Of a stretch of DNA of 64,000 nucleotides, positions 8,782 to 17,567 are shown in pieces. The translations under genes and the position numbers were made by a program. The DNA is taken from NCBI RefSeq assembly GCF_040939785.1, contig NZ_CP162553.1, positions 6,715,001 through 6,779,000 on the forward strand, given 5' to 3'. The notes below the pieces were generated by a model. The model searched no databases. It saw only the letters and a program-made list of their open reading frames with translations, and was not told the DNA's origin. The number at the start of each line of letters is the position of its first letter. The first letter of the stretch is position 1. The DNA comes from Bradyrhizobium lupini (GTDB lineage: Bacteria > Pseudomonadota > Alphaproteobacteria > Rhizobiales > Xanthobacteraceae).

Positions 8782-9253
8782 ATGTCGTCCATCCCCGGAG
8801 ATCTCGCAGCGTTCCTGGTCGAAGCCAAGCGCCATACCTATGCGGGGATGGACGACGACGCCACCGCCGCTCAGAGGCTCAAAGCAGCTCGAGCATCGTG
8901 CGGCACCCTATGCCTATCGCGATATCTATTTCGGGATGGGGTTTTTCGTTGGCCAAGAAACCGTGTCCCGGGATGACCGCGTCGTTTGGTCGATGAGCTA
9001 CAGCGGTGGCGTCCGTGCGGAGATCACGGATCGAGACATCTTCCTCGCAATCTACAAATTCCTGCGCCAGGCGTTGCTGGATGTCAGCGTCGAGTATCCG
9101 TTTCGGGGCCCGCATCTGTTCGAGCAGGCAGGCATGATTTATCGGAACGAGGTCGAGGGCGCGCTCGATCGTTTCCACGGTGTCGAGACGATTGCGCGGC
9201 AGGATGGCGTGCCGCTCTATGCGGTCCGTTACAGTGGCGGTTTGTTGCGATAA
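8782..9253 (+). pseudogene. DUF5680 protein gene, frameshifted
   Basis: The first 30-odd residues (MSSIPGDLAAFLVEAKRH, then TYAGMDDDATAA) are in one frame. The remainder (GSKQLEHRAAPYAYRDIYF to the end) is in the +1 frame and stops at 9253. Joined, they make one protein of about 156 residues that matches DUF5680, a small family of unknown function in which LxAFLVEAK..TYA and YRDxYFGxxFFxGQE are typical. The switch lies at 8866-8876 in GCCACCGCCGCT and needs one extra base. Either the gene is broken or the base is a sequencing artefact. It follows the alcohol dehydrogenase by three bases. Confidence 0.65.
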
Positions 9254-9263
9254 AGTCTCGCGA

Positions 9264-9351
9264 GCCCTGTAGCCCCGGACGGAGCGCAGCGTAATCCGGG
9301 ATTCTCGCCTGGGGCTCCCCGTATTCCGCTACGCTCCATACGGGCTACGGG
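9264..9351. repeat. REP-like palindromic repeat, family B
   Basis: Two half-elements, CCTGTAGCCCCGGACGGAGC (from 9266) and GCTCCATACGGGCTACGGG at the right end, with CGCAGCG / CGCTACG cores. It is structured like the family A element but with different core bases. It fills the gap between the DUF5680 gene and the VOC gene. Confidence 0.65.
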
Positions 9352-9375
9352 CCGGCGTTTTGAATGAAGGACGAG

Positions 9376-9792
9376 ATGACAACCGAACCGATCCAACGCT
9401 CCCGCTCCCCCTTCCGCGCCATCCGTGCGATCGACTACACCGTCATTTTCGCGCGCGACATGGTGGCGATGCGGCGCTTCTACCAGGAGGTTCTCGCATT
9501 TCCGCTGCTGCGGGAGCTGTCGCCGAACTGGATCGAGTACGGCTTGGGCCCCAACACGCTGGCTCTTGCAAGGCCAAGCCGGACCGCGGCTGACGCGCCG
9601 ACGCCGGCAGGCAGTGCCTCGCTGCAACTGGCCTTCAAGGTGTCCGCGGCCGAAGTCGATGCGTGTGCCGACGAACTCGCACGCCACGGCGTGGCGCTGC
9701 TGTCACCGCCGACGAACCAGTCGTTCGGGCATCGGACGCTGTTCTTCCGCGACCCCGACGGCAATCTTTTGGAGATCTATGCGGAGATCTGA
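9376..9792 (+). CDS. VOC (glyoxalase/bleomycin resistance) family protein
   Basis: 138 residues from the ATG at 9376, which has AAGGA well placed; the ATG at 9364 lacks a ribosome site. Two beta-alpha-beta-beta-beta modules are visible. The first carries IDYTVIFARDMVAMRRFYQ, the second ends FFRDPDGNLLEIYAEI. Possible metal ligands are His-poor (Glu in the final strand), so it may be a divergent dioxygenase, isomerase or binding protein. VOC proteins are too varied to name a substrate. Monocistronic, between a REP element and a membrane protein gene. Confidence 0.82.
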   Translation: MTTEPIQRSRSPFRAIRAIDYTVIFARDMVAMRRFYQEVLAFPLLRELSPNWIEYGLGPNTLALARPSRTAADAPTPAGSASLQLAFKVSAAEVDACADELARHGVALLSPPTNQSFGHRTLFFRDPDGNLLEIYAEI

Positions 9793-9906
9793 ACCGGGCA
9801 GCGGCGGGCCCGTACACGAAAAGTTCCATCGAAAATTCGCGAGTTATTCACGCCCGGGTGAAACTTAGGCCCGGGTTTCGGCTTTCAGTTCACGGGAGAG
9901 TTCATC

Positions 9907-10419
9907 GTGAAGCAGATCCTGAAGCCCCTGACCTACATCGCGGCCGCCATCTACTTCCTGGTGGATGCGGTCTTCATGGCCGTGGCGAGGCCAATCTCGC
10001 GCTGGATCGGGCGGCATCTCCAATTGAAGCGATTGCGGGGCTGGATCAGATCGCTGTCGCCTTATTGCTCGCTCGCCTTGTTTTCGGTACCCGTCATTAT
10101 CTTGGAGCCGGTCAAGCCCGTGGCAGCCTATCTCGCCGCAACCGGTCAGATCGTGAGCGGGGCCGTGACGTTCATCATCGGCGAGCTGCTCAAGCTCGTG
10201 CTGGTCGAGCGCCTGTTCCATCTCACCCGTGACAAGCTGATGCGGATTCCGGCTTTTGCCTGGGCGTACGGCAAGTACTCCGAGGTGAAGGCGTGGCTGC
10301 AGGCAACCGACGCCTGGCGCGCCATCCGCGCACTGAGCCGCGCGGCCAGGGACACTCTTGTGCGGGCAAGAGCTAGACTGGTCGGCGGCTTCAGCAGCCT
10401 GGTGACCTCCAGGGATTAG
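9907..10419 (+). CDS. Conserved hypothetical membrane protein
   Basis: 170 residues from a GTG with GGGAGAG eight bases before it. Hydrophobic segments at about 8-28 (LTYIAAAIYFLVDAVFMAVA) and about 53-95 (including YCSLALFSVPVIILEPV and IVSGAVTFIIGELLKLVL) suggest two or three membrane passes. The C-terminal third is basic and helical. I recognise no domain. Similar proteins appear in rhizobia as hypothetical proteins. No operon partner is evident. Confidence 0.7.
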   Translation: MKQILKPLTYIAAAIYFLVDAVFMAVARPISRWIGRHLQLKRLRGWIRSLSPYCSLALFSVPVIILEPVKPVAAYLAATGQIVSGAVTFIIGELLKLVLVERLFHLTRDKLMRIPAFAWAYGKYSEVKAWLQATDAWRAIRALSRAARDTLVRARARLVGGFSSLVTSRD

Positions 10420-10442
10420 GGCTGCGCCGGGCGAGTTGCCCT

Positions 10443-10796
10443 CTATGCGAACTTGCGCGCGGCTGCGGTCGTCTTGTCGCCCGTGTTCGGCGTGCCGGTC
10501 GGCTCGATCAACATGAGATGAACCTCCTCGCGCGCGACCGGGCGATGCTCAACACCTTTGGGCACGACATAGAGTTCGCCCGGACCAAGCGTCACCGTGC
10601 GATCCCGTAATTCGATCTCCAAACTGCCTTTCAGGACGAGAAAGAAATCGTCGGTGTCGTCGTGCTTGTGCCAGGTGAACTCTCCCTTCACCTTCACCAC
10701 CATCACGTCGCAGTCGTTGAAGGTTGTGATCGTGCGTGGAGACCAGAAATCCCCAAATGTCGCGAGCTTGTCGGCAAGCGAAATGCCGTCGGCCAT
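10443..10796 (-). CDS. Cupin domain protein
   Basis: 117 residues from the ATG at 10796, with GGGAG upstream; the longer open frame extends into the neighbouring phosphoesterase in another frame and is rejected. The cupin motif 1 is clear (FTWHKHDDTDDFFLVLKG, G..HxH-type with acidic residues), followed by LGPGELYVVPKGVEHRP as motif 2. Single-domain cupins of this sort are small metal-binding isomerases, dioxygenases or sugar-binding proteins; no specific role can be given. It lies 52 bp downstream of a phosphoesterase on the same strand, so the two may be cotranscribed. Confidence 0.85.
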   Translation of the reverse strand: MADGISLADKLATFGDFWSPRTITTFNDCDVMVVKVKGEFTWHKHDDTDDFFLVLKGSLEIELRDRTVTLGPGELYVVPKGVEHRPVAREEVHLMLIEPTGTPNTGDKTTAAARKFA

Positions 10797-10848
10797 GTGT
10801 TCTCCCGTTCTTCCGTGCGGCTCGATTTGGGTCGAGCGATGCCAGCAG

Positions 10849-11589
10849 CTATTTGACATATCCCGACGATATGGCCCGCGCCCATTTCGGGTGGTCGTTG
10901 GCGAGGGCACGGGACGATGCGGCGTCCCAATCGTATTCGAGGGCCAAGAGTTCGGCCTGCCAGCCCCTTTGTCGCTTCGTGAGGATTGCATATCGCGCGT
11001 GCGGCGAGCGGTATTCCAGGTTTGCGGCAACGGGAATGTCTGCGAAGACCGGGCAACCAACGCTCCCTGGATTGAGAACCAGACAGTCATGAGGTCCGTG
11101 AACGACGGCCTGGCGGTGGCTATGACCACACAGGACCACACGCGCCGTCGGCTCACTCGCGAGGCGCATTGCCAGCACGTCGCGGCGTGCCGGTACGAAG
11201 CGGCCGTCGTCGAGCGTTTCTTCCAGCAGGCATGTCGTATCGTTGTCGGGCGTGCCGTGGCAGGCCAGGATCCCATCGTCCAGCCGTATTTGGGAAGGCA
11301 GGCTGTGGAGTGCGAGACGTTGCTCCGCAGTCAATGCGTTGCGCGCAAACAGACCCGCCGACGAGAGCTTGTCGTCCGGAAACTCCTCAATCCAGCGATC
11401 ATGGTTTCCGCGTACGGTCGGCAACGACAGCGCCTCGAGCGCTTCGAAAGTCTCTTTCGGCCACAACGGGCTGGTGACGCAATCGCCAAGGTTGACCGTA
11501 CGATCGACGCCACGCGCCTTGATGTCGGCCAGCACCGCCTCGAGCGCGGCAAGGTTGCCGTGGATATCGGAAATGACTGCCAGTCGCAT
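10849..11589 (-). CDS. Metallophosphoesterase (YfcE/MJ0936-like)
   Basis: 246 residues from the ATG at 11589, with AGGGAG upstream. All calcineurin-like metal motifs are present: DIHGN at 8-12, GDCV near 40, GNHD near 70, and GHSH near 166, with a His (CHGT) between. These bind two metal ions in phosphodiesterases acting on cyclic nucleotides or other phosphoesters. The fold family is sure, the substrate is not. An upstream extension to 11844 has no coding support. Confidence 0.88.
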   Translation of the reverse strand: MRLAVISDIHGNLAALEAVLADIKARGVDRTVNLGDCVTSPLWPKETFEALEALSLPTVRGNHDRWIEEFPDDKLSSAGLFARNALTAEQRLALHSLPSQIRLDDGILACHGTPDNDTTCLLEETLDDGRFVPARRDVLAMRLASEPTARVVLCGHSHRQAVVHGPHDCLVLNPGSVGCPVFADIPVAANLEYRSPHARYAILTKRQRGWQAELLALEYDWDAASSRALANDHPKWARAISSGYVK

Positions 11590-11942
11590 CGTCGTGCTCC
11601 CTAGTCCAATCGGCCTGAGCTTAGCCCTGTTGTGCGTCTCCGGCAGCTTCAACCGCGCATAATTTAAGCGAGGTGGCCGTGAAAATCTGCAGCCTCGCCC
11701 CAAAATCCCGCTATATGCAGTAAAATGCCCCGAAAACGCTGGATGTAGTGGGTCGAGCTGGCCAGTAAGCTTATTCTCGGCATCACCAAAGCCATGCGTC
11801 ATAGGCATGGTGATTTGCCCGCACTTGGCGTAAAGAGCGTCCAAATCAGATCACCACGCGTGCGGCTGGACCATTTGCCGCCTACGCAGCTTCGGGTCGC
11901 GCGGCTCGACGTTCCGCGCCTGGACCAACCAAGGTTTATCCC
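11590..11942. other. Gene-free stretch between divergent genes
   Basis: Divergent promoter region between the phosphoesterase and the RNA helicase. A broken inverted repeat is visible at about 11787-11812 (ATCACC...GCCATGC, then GCATGGTGAT). AT-rich positions around 11650-11770 are likely promoters. No open frame with convincing composition. Confidence 0.4.
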
Positions 11943-13955
11943 GTGTCTTTTCCGACCATGAGTGCGCCGCTCGCCCGAGCTTTGGCCGAGCGCAATTACG
12001 ACCGTCCGACCCCCGTTCAGCTCGCCGTACTCACGGACGAGGCCGCTGACCGCGATCTCTTGGTCTCGGCACAGACCGGCTCCGGCAAGACCCTGGCCTA
12101 TGGGCTGGCCATGGCCAAGGACCTGTTGGGCGACGCCGAGCGGTTCGAGCGGGCGGGTGCACCGCTTGCCCTGATCGTGGCGCCGACCCGCGAGCTTGCC
12201 TTGCAGGTCCATCGCGAGTTGGCCTGGCTGTACGAGCATGCGAGCGGGCGCGTCGTCTCCTGCGTCGGCGGCATGGATCCCAGGCGCGAGCAGCGCGAGC
12301 TTGCGGCCGGCGCTCATATCGTCGTCGGCACGCCCGGCCGGTTGTGCGATCATTTGCGACGCGGCCGTCTCGATATCTCGGAATTGAAGGTGGTCGTGCT
12401 CGACGAGGCCGACGAGATGCTCAATCTCGGCTTTCGCGAGGACATGGAGTTCATCCTCAAGACCACGCCGGACACGCGCCGCACGCTGATGTTCTCGGCG
12501 ACGTTCCCGCGCGGTATCGTCGCGCTGGCCAAGCAGTATCAGCAGCGGGCGTTCCGGATCGAGGTCGCCGGCGACGAAGGCGGTCATGCCGATATCGAGT
12601 ACCGCGCGATCCGGATCGCGCCCGGCGATGCCGAGCACGCGGTCGTCAACGTGCTGCGCTTTACGAGGCGCCGAGCGCGCTGGTATTCTGCAGCACGCGC
12701 GACGGCGTCCGGCACTTGCAGGCGGCACTGCTGGAGCGCGGCTTCTCCGTGGTCGCTTTGTCAGGCGAATTGACGCAGAACGAGCGAACCACGGCGCTGC
12801 AGTCGCTGCGCGACGGACGCTCGCGCGTCTGCGTGGCGACCGACGTCGCCGCCCGGGGCATCGATCTGCCGAGCCTCGATCTCGTCATTCATGCCGACCT
12901 GCCCAACGACGCCGAGGTCATGCAGCATCGCTCCGGCCGCACCGGCCGCGCGGGCCGCAAGGGGACGAGCGTCATGCTGGTGCCGCCCGTGCGGCGGCGG
13001 CGTGCGGAAATGCTGCTGAACGTCTCGGGCATCGACGCGGTCTGGGGGACGGCGCCGCAGCCGGATGAGATCCGCAAGCTCGATCACGAGCGCATGAAGG
13101 ACGTGCTGTTCACGGAGGAGACCACCGCCGACGATCTGGCGCTGGCGCAGGCGCTATTGGCCGAGCGGTCGGCCGAGGAGATCGCCGCGTCACTCGCACG
13201 GCTCTATCGCGCGCGGCTGCCGTCGCCCGAAGACATTATGGATCCCGGCGAGCGGAGCAGTCGGCCGCGCGAGGATCGCGGCCGCAATGATACGCGCGCA
13301 CCGCGCGACGATATCCGCGCATCGCGTGGCGATGATCGGCCCGAAAGGGCGCGGCCCAAAGCGGGAAAATCGTCGTCGAAACATGGCATGGCGGATGGCA
13401 GCGTCTGGTTCCGGGCCAACATCGGACGAAAAAAGAACGCGGAAGCGCGCTGGCTGTTGCCGATGATCTGCCGTCGTGGCGGCATCGACAAGAACGATAT
13501 CGGCGCGATCAAGATCATGGACACCACGACCGAGTTCGAAATTTCCGAGCGGGTCGCGGAATCCTTCGCCGTGAAGATCAAGCGTCCGGACAAGGAAGAC
13601 AATATCCGCCTCGAGCCGATGGCGGATGCGCCGCAGCGACAGGCGGCTTCGGAAGAGCGGCCCCACGCGCCGCGGCGCGAGATCGGCGACAGCGATCATC
13701 GTGAACGCCAGGGCGAACGCGCGCGCGAGCCGAACGGGTTCAAACCGCAAGGCAAGCCTCACGGCAAGCCACACGGTAAACCGCACGAAAAGCCGTACGG
13801 CGAACGCACACCGAAATTCGACGATGCTCCTTCCTTCGCAAAGAAGAAAAAGCACAAGAACAAGCCGGGCCACGCTGAGCCCTCGGTCACGTCGTGGTCT
13901 GGAGAAGGGCGCCGCCGGGAAGAAGCCGAAGACTAAAAAGAAGCATCGCGCCTGA
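11943..13955 (+). pseudogene. DEAD-box ATP-dependent RNA helicase, two compensating frameshifts
   Basis: The protein would be about 670 residues. From a GTG at 11943 come the Q motif (RPTPVQ), motif I (AQTGSGKT), PTRELA, TPGR, DEAD and SAT. At 12659-12664 the frame breaks, with one T missing from a CGCTTTACG run. The downstream frame carries ALVFCSTR, VATDVAARGID, HRSGRTGRAGRKG and a DbpA-like RNA-binding domain (SVWFRANIGRKKNAEARWLL region). Near 13907 the frame returns to the original one, whose end GAAGKKPKTKKKHRA is a typical basic tail; otherwise it stops at 13936. Such helicases remodel rRNA or mRNA in ribosome assembly and cold stress. The breaks look like sequence errors, but as read the gene is disrupted. 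Confidence 0.8.
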
Positions 13956-13982
13956 CTGGCGCTGCCCAGCGCGGACGGCAAT

Positions 13983-14010
13983 GATGCCGCCGGATTGCGC
14001 CGGCGGCATC
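13983..14010. terminator. Hairpin between convergent genes
   Basis: GATGCCGCCGG (13983-13993) and CCGGCGGCATC (14000-14010) form a perfect 11-bp stem with a 6-base loop. It lies between the helicase and the convergent GNAT gene and could serve both strands. There is no T-run, so it may need Rho or only stabilise 3' ends. Confidence 0.55.
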
Positions 14011-14020
14011 GTCTCAGAAA

Positions 14021-14530
14021 TCAGGTGTGAGCGGCGAGATCGCGCAGCATGTAGGTTGCGCTGTCGCCGTAGGTCGCGAGCTTTACCCGCAGCTCCGCAT
14101 CCGCCGTGACCGGCCGAAAGCCGAGACGCTCCCACAGCGGCCGCGTGGCGTAGACCGACACCAATGCGAGCGTCGCGATTCCTGACGCGCGCGCGAGCTG
14201 TTCGGTCGCAACGACATAGTCGCGCGCGACGCCGCCGCGAAAGTCGGGCAGCACCGCGATGTCATGCAAATAGAGGCAATCCGCATCGCCGGGCAATTGC
14301 TCGAGGAAGCCGTCGAGCGGCGGAATCCGGTGCTGCATCCAGGGATGCGCCAGACCGTAGCCGACGATCCCGTCGTCCGCGACGATCACGCGGCAGCCAT
14401 AGGGATAGAGCCGCATCTTTTCCGCAAGCACCTCGGGGCGTTCAGGCAGATCGGGATGGATTTGCGCTGCGATCTTGCTGATCGCCGGCAGATCGGAGGC
14501 GCGGGCGGGACGCCAATGCGGCTTGCTCAT
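14021..14530 (-). CDS. GNAT family N-acetyltransferase
   Basis: 169 residues from an ATG at 14530. The GNAT core is present: a first strand-helix (WRPARASDLPAISKIAAQIH), a central strand YLHDIAVLPDFRGGVARDYV whose R/Q-x-x-G-x-G/A acetyl-CoA loop is the form FRGGVA, and a final LALVSVYATRPLWERLGFRP. These transfer acetyl groups from acetyl-CoA to amines on small molecules or proteins. The substrate is unknown. Monocistronic and convergent with the helicase. Confidence 0.87.
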   Translation of the reverse strand: MSKPHWRPARASDLPAISKIAAQIHPDLPERPEVLAEKMRLYPYGCRVIVADDGIVGYGLAHPWMQHRIPPLDGFLEQLPGDADCLYLHDIAVLPDFRGGVARDYVVATEQLARASGIATLALVSVYATRPLWERLGFRPVTADAELRVKLATYGDSATYMLRDLAAHT

Positions 14531-14675
14531 GTCGATCCGTCGTCCATCTCCATCATCCCAGTTTATTCCGATGCGACGAGGCTTGCAGCGAAAAATATCT
14601 TTGCCGCGATCTCAGGAATACGACGGCTCGCGCGGCGTCCTACCCATGCAAGCCCATTGCCTGACAGGAGAGACC

Positions 14676-15062
14676 ATGACGTCATCGATCCGCCTCGCGC
14701 TCACGCTCGCAATATCGCTGGCGCTGCTTCCCGCTGCCTTCGCGGCACCGCCGACCAAGAACGGCAAGACCGACAAAGGGAACGTGCTTACCGACGCCAA
14801 GGGCATGTCGCTCTATACTTTCGACAAGGATGCTGACAGCAAGTCGGCCTGCAATGGTCCGTGTGCGACCAACTGGCCGGTGCTGAAGGCCGAGGCGAGC
14901 GATGCCGCCGCCGACGGCTACACCGTCATCACGCGCGACGATGGCTCGAAGCAGTGGGCCTACAAGGGCAAGCCGCTCTACACCTTTGCCAAGGACACCA
15001 AGCCCGGCGACGTCACCGGCGACGGCTTTCTGAACGGCGCCTGGCATCTGGCGATGCCGTGA
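14676..15062 (+). CDS. Secreted protein with YxFxxD repeats (Lipoprotein_15, PF03640)
   Basis: 128 residues from the ATG at 14676, which has AGGAG seven bases upstream. A signal peptide ends about residue 23 (PAAFA-A). Two copies of the family repeat follow: LYTFDKDADSKSACNGPCATNWP near residue 46, and KPLYTFAKDTKPGDVTGDG near 104. The Yx[FWY]xxD motif defines COG4315. These exported proteins are of unknown function, sometimes linked to metal or redox stress. No Cys follows the signal peptide, so this one is secreted rather than a lipoprotein. No operon partner. Confidence 0.85.
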   Translation: MTSSIRLALTLAISLALLPAAFAAPPTKNGKTDKGNVLTDAKGMSLYTFDKDADSKSACNGPCATNWPVLKAEASDAAADGYTVITRDDGSKQWAYKGKPLYTFAKDTKPGDVTGDGFLNGAWHLAMP

Positions 15063-15075
15063 GCGCGGTGCACTG

Positions 15076-15630
15076 CTAGCGCAGCCCCTCATAGACCATC
15101 AGCCCGCGTGCGATCTGCAGCTTGCGGATCGCGCGCGGCAGCAGTTTTTCCGGCTGGTGCAGATAGCGCCAGGAGGTGAGGGCGAACGGGCCCAGCGCGC
15201 CGCATTCGTCGTCGAACGGCGCGAGCACGCCCGTCACGCTCACCGGTGTATGCGGGCGGGCGTTGAACGGCAGCAGCAGCAGCTCGAGATACGCCTTGCT
15301 GCCGTCCTCGCGCGCGGCGGTGACGCCGGCGATTGCCCCGAGGCTCTCATCGGCGACGATGGTCGTGATCTCCTCGATCTCGCGGCGGCTAGCCTCGTTG
15401 AACAGCGCCGCAAAGCTCGCATCCTTGAGGTCGCGCCCTGCGAGGGCGCAGACGCGCGTGCCGGCGACGCGGAACGGAAAGCCGAGATGGGGCTCGCAGG
15501 ACAGCACGAAGATGTCACCGAGCAGGCCGCGCACGGCGGCCGGATCGATATCGGCCCGGTCAGGGGCTCGCGCGGTGCCCCGCTTGGTGTCCCAATATGC
15601 GAAGAACTCGCGGCTCGACGGATGTTTCAT
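15076..15630 (-). CDS. PAS_5 domain protein
   Basis: 184 residues from the ATG at 15630; a TTG at 15669 would add 13. The whole length matches the PAS_5 (PF07310) family of Rhizobiales: an opening FAYWDTKRGTARAPDRADIDP, then LLGDIFVLSCEP, FRVAGTRVCALAGRDLKD, and the C-terminal YLHQPEKLLPRAIRKLQIARG. In Caulobacter a protein of this family (MopJ) affects motility and the cell cycle. A CtrA-type site lies 150 bp upstream, which fits that theme. The sensed signal is unknown. Confidence 0.82.
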   Translation of the reverse strand: MKHPSSREFFAYWDTKRGTARAPDRADIDPAAVRGLLGDIFVLSCEPHLGFPFRVAGTRVCALAGRDLKDASFAALFNEASRREIEEITTIVADESLGAIAGVTAAREDGSKAYLELLLLPFNARPHTPVSVTGVLAPFDDECGALGPFALTSWRYLHQPEKLLPRAIRKLQIARGLMVYEGLR

Positions 15631-15780
15631 GGCTGAACGCTTACCCCGGGGCGCAACCTCGCGGGACAAACCTGTCCCGCTTCAGTGCAGCCGCGATCCC
15701 TGTGTTGTTGTGCAGGAGGGGCTTTGCAGCGTCCATGCCGCAGCGGCATTTTCGGTGCTCCTGGCGCTGCCTTTGCGTCG

Positions 15781-15796
15781 TTAACGTTAAATTAAC
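15781..15796. promoter_or_regulatory. CtrA-type binding site
   Basis: TTAA-CGTTAAA-TTAAC, an exact match to the consensus TTAA-N7-TTAA(C) recognised by the cell-cycle regulator CtrA. It lies in an AT-rich island between the divergent PAS_5 gene and a putative small RNA. Either could be the target; a weak TTGCGT / TATGCG pair with an 18-base spacer overlaps it on the plus strand. Confidence 0.6.
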
Positions 15797-15804
15797 TATG
15801 CGCT

Positions 15805-16006
15805 TTCCGTGCACCGCCCCGCTGCTATGGTGATCGCGGTCGCAAGCCTCGCCGCTTTTCTCCAGGTTCTCGGCGAGGCCTGTACACAGGCGTCAAACAG
15901 TTTGGTCACCGGCCGCGGGGAGGGGTGGGGATACTCCCGTCTCTCTGGGTACCGGAAGTCCGACACGGATAGGCAGGGCTTTCCCAGGGCCCTGCCTTTT
16001 CCTTTT
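15805..16006 (+). ncRNA. Candidate small RNA with its own terminator
   Basis: No reading frame explains a strong plus-strand terminator at 15972-16006, because the nearest gene upstream on that strand ends at 15062. Upstream of it there is a 9-bp hairpin, GCCTCGCCG / CGGCGAGGC (15846-15879), whose 16-base loop holds TTTTCTCCAGG, a purine-tract complement of Shine-Dalgarno type. A G-rich segment follows at 15916-15932. The 5' end is only guessed from the AT-rich promoter-like region and CtrA site. I could not match it to 6S, SRP or tmRNA. Confidence 0.45.
15972..16006 (+). terminator. Rho-independent terminator of an orphan transcript
   Basis: GGCAGGGC (15972-15979) pairs with GCCCTGCC (15989-15996) across a 9-base loop and is followed by TTTTCCTTTT. 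There is no plus-strand gene within 900 bases upstream, so it probably ends a non-coding RNA. Confidence 0.8.
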
Positions 16007-16096
16007 GTGCACTTGCGCAGCGCGGGCAAAGGCGACTATCTCCAAGGCCTGTCGTGAAGCCTGTCGCTCCGATCGCGCCTGAAAGCGAAGCCGCCC

Positions 16097-16933
16097 TTGG
16101 AATTCCCGCCAAATTCTCCGCCGCAAGATCCTTCGTCGCAAGATGCTTCGCTGGGGGTGCCGGCCGTCGTTGAGGAGGCTCCGCGCGAGCCGATCCTGAC
16201 GCTGCCGTTCGCGCTGACCGCCTATATCCTCCTGCTCGCGGTGATCCATCTGCGGGTGCTGCTGCCGCCGGAGCTCGAGAACTGGACCATCGACGTCTTC
16301 GGCTTCATCCCCAAGCGCTACGATTCCTCGCTGCTCAATCTGGAGATCCCCGGCGGAGCCGGCGCCAAGGTCTGGAGCTTCGTCACCTATTCGCTTCTGC
16401 ATGCCAATCTCACCCATCTCGGCTTCAACGTGCTGTGGCTGTTGCCGTTCGGCAGCGCGCTGGCGCGGCGCTTTGGCGCCATCAGGTTCTTCCTGTTCCT
16501 CGCGGTGACCGCGGCGGCCGGCGCGCTCGCCCATCTCGTCACCCATGAGCACGCGGTGGCGCCGATGATCGGCGCCTCGGCCTCGGTGTCCGGCGCGATG
16601 GCGGCGGCGATCCGCTTCGCCTTCGTTCGCGGCAGCTTCCTGTCGTTCAGCCGATCGGATGCCGATACCGCCGCAAGAGTTCCGGCGCTGCCGCTGTCGC
16701 GCGCGTTGCGCGACGGGCGGGTGCTCGGTTTTCTTGCGGTGTGGTTCGGCGTCAACATCGTCTTCGGCGTCGGCGCGATTGGCGTCGACAGCGAGACCAC
16801 GAGCGTCGCCTGGCAGGCGCATATCGGCGGCTTCCTTGCCGGCCTGTTGCTGTTCGCGCTGTTCGATCCGGTGCCGCGCGTGCGAAGTGATGCTGCGGAT
16901 GCGTCATCACGGGACATTTCAGACCGCATTTGA
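16097..16933 (+). CDS. Rhomboid family intramembrane serine protease
   Basis: 278 residues from a TTG, the only in-frame start before a stop at 16055. After a soluble N-terminus of about 35 residues come six or seven membrane segments. Rhomboid signatures: H102-x-N104...H107LGFN111 (HANLTHLGFN) in the second helix region, the catalytic Ser161 in GASASVSG, and His242 in AWQAHIGG. The residue after the catalytic Ser is Ala instead of the usual Gly, a minor variation. These enzymes cleave membrane-spanning substrates within the bilayer. No substrate is evident. Confidence 0.87.
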   Translation: MEFPPNSPPQDPSSQDASLGVPAVVEEAPREPILTLPFALTAYILLLAVIHLRVLLPPELENWTIDVFGFIPKRYDSSLLNLEIPGGAGAKVWSFVTYSLLHANLTHLGFNVLWLLPFGSALARRFGAIRFFLFLAVTAAAGALAHLVTHEHAVAPMIGASASVSGAMAAAIRFAFVRGSFLSFSRSDADTAARVPALPLSRALRDGRVLGFLAVWFGVNIVFGVGAIGVDSETTSVAWQAHIGGFLAGLLLFALFDPVPRVRSDAADASSRDISDRI

Positions 16934-17122
16934 AGCGGCGCTTGCGGCGCCGCCCGAATTCATCCATCATTCCCGAGAAGAATGTTCCGAAGCGACAGGC
17001 CGCTAGCGGCGATGCTTCGCAAAGCGCCTGAACGTGAAACCGGCGCTGAAACTGTTAGTTGAAGACTCGAAGAACAAGTCCGGACCGCGAACAGCGGACG
17101 GTTGCGATTCAGGGAGGCGACA

Positions 17123-17551
17123 ATGACGGTACGTTCGATTCTCAACACCAAGGGCCACCAGATCATGAGCGTCGAGCCCGACGCCAAGCTGGCTGCCGCG
17201 GTCAAACTGCTCGCCGACAAGAAGATCGGCGCGGTGCTGGTGATGAACCAGAGCCGGCTGGAAGGCATCCTGTCGGAACGCGACATCGTCCGGGTGATCG
17301 GCGAGCGCGGCGCCGGCGCGCTGGAGGAGCCGGTCTCGCAGGTCATGACCCGCAAGGTGGTCACCTGCAAGGAGACCGACACGGTCGCCGAACTCATGGA
17401 GATGATGACCACCGGCAAGTTCCGCCATCTGCCCGTGGTCGACAACGGCAAGGTGGTCGGCCTGATCTCGATCGGCGACATCGTCAAGCGTCGGGTGCAG
17501 GAATACGAGGCCGAGCAGGAAGCTCTGCGCGACTACATCAAGACTGCCTGA
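17123..17551 (+). CDS. CBS domain pair protein
   Basis: 142 residues from the ATG at 17123 with GGGAGG upstream. Two CBS motifs span about 8-62 (SVEPDAKLAAAVKLLADKKIGAV, LEGILSERDIVRVI) and 75-130 (VTCKETDTVAELMEMMTTGKFRHLPVV, VVGLISIGDIVK). Stand-alone CBS pairs bind adenine nucleotides such as AMP, ATP or NADH and act as energy sensors on partner proteins. It is convergent with a patatin gene; a palindrome GCCTGATCAGGC lies between them. Confidence 0.9.
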   Translation: MTVRSILNTKGHQIMSVEPDAKLAAAVKLLADKKIGAVLVMNQSRLEGILSERDIVRVIGERGAGALEEPVSQVMTRKVVTCKETDTVAELMEMMTTGKFRHLPVVDNGKVVGLISIGDIVKRRVQEYEAEQEALRDYIKTA

Positions 17552-17567
17552 TCAGTAGACCGCCTGA

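Noticed and set aside
15805..16006. 6S, SRP or tmRNA
   Set aside because: None of their conserved sequences could be seen; kept only as an unnamed small RNA candidate.
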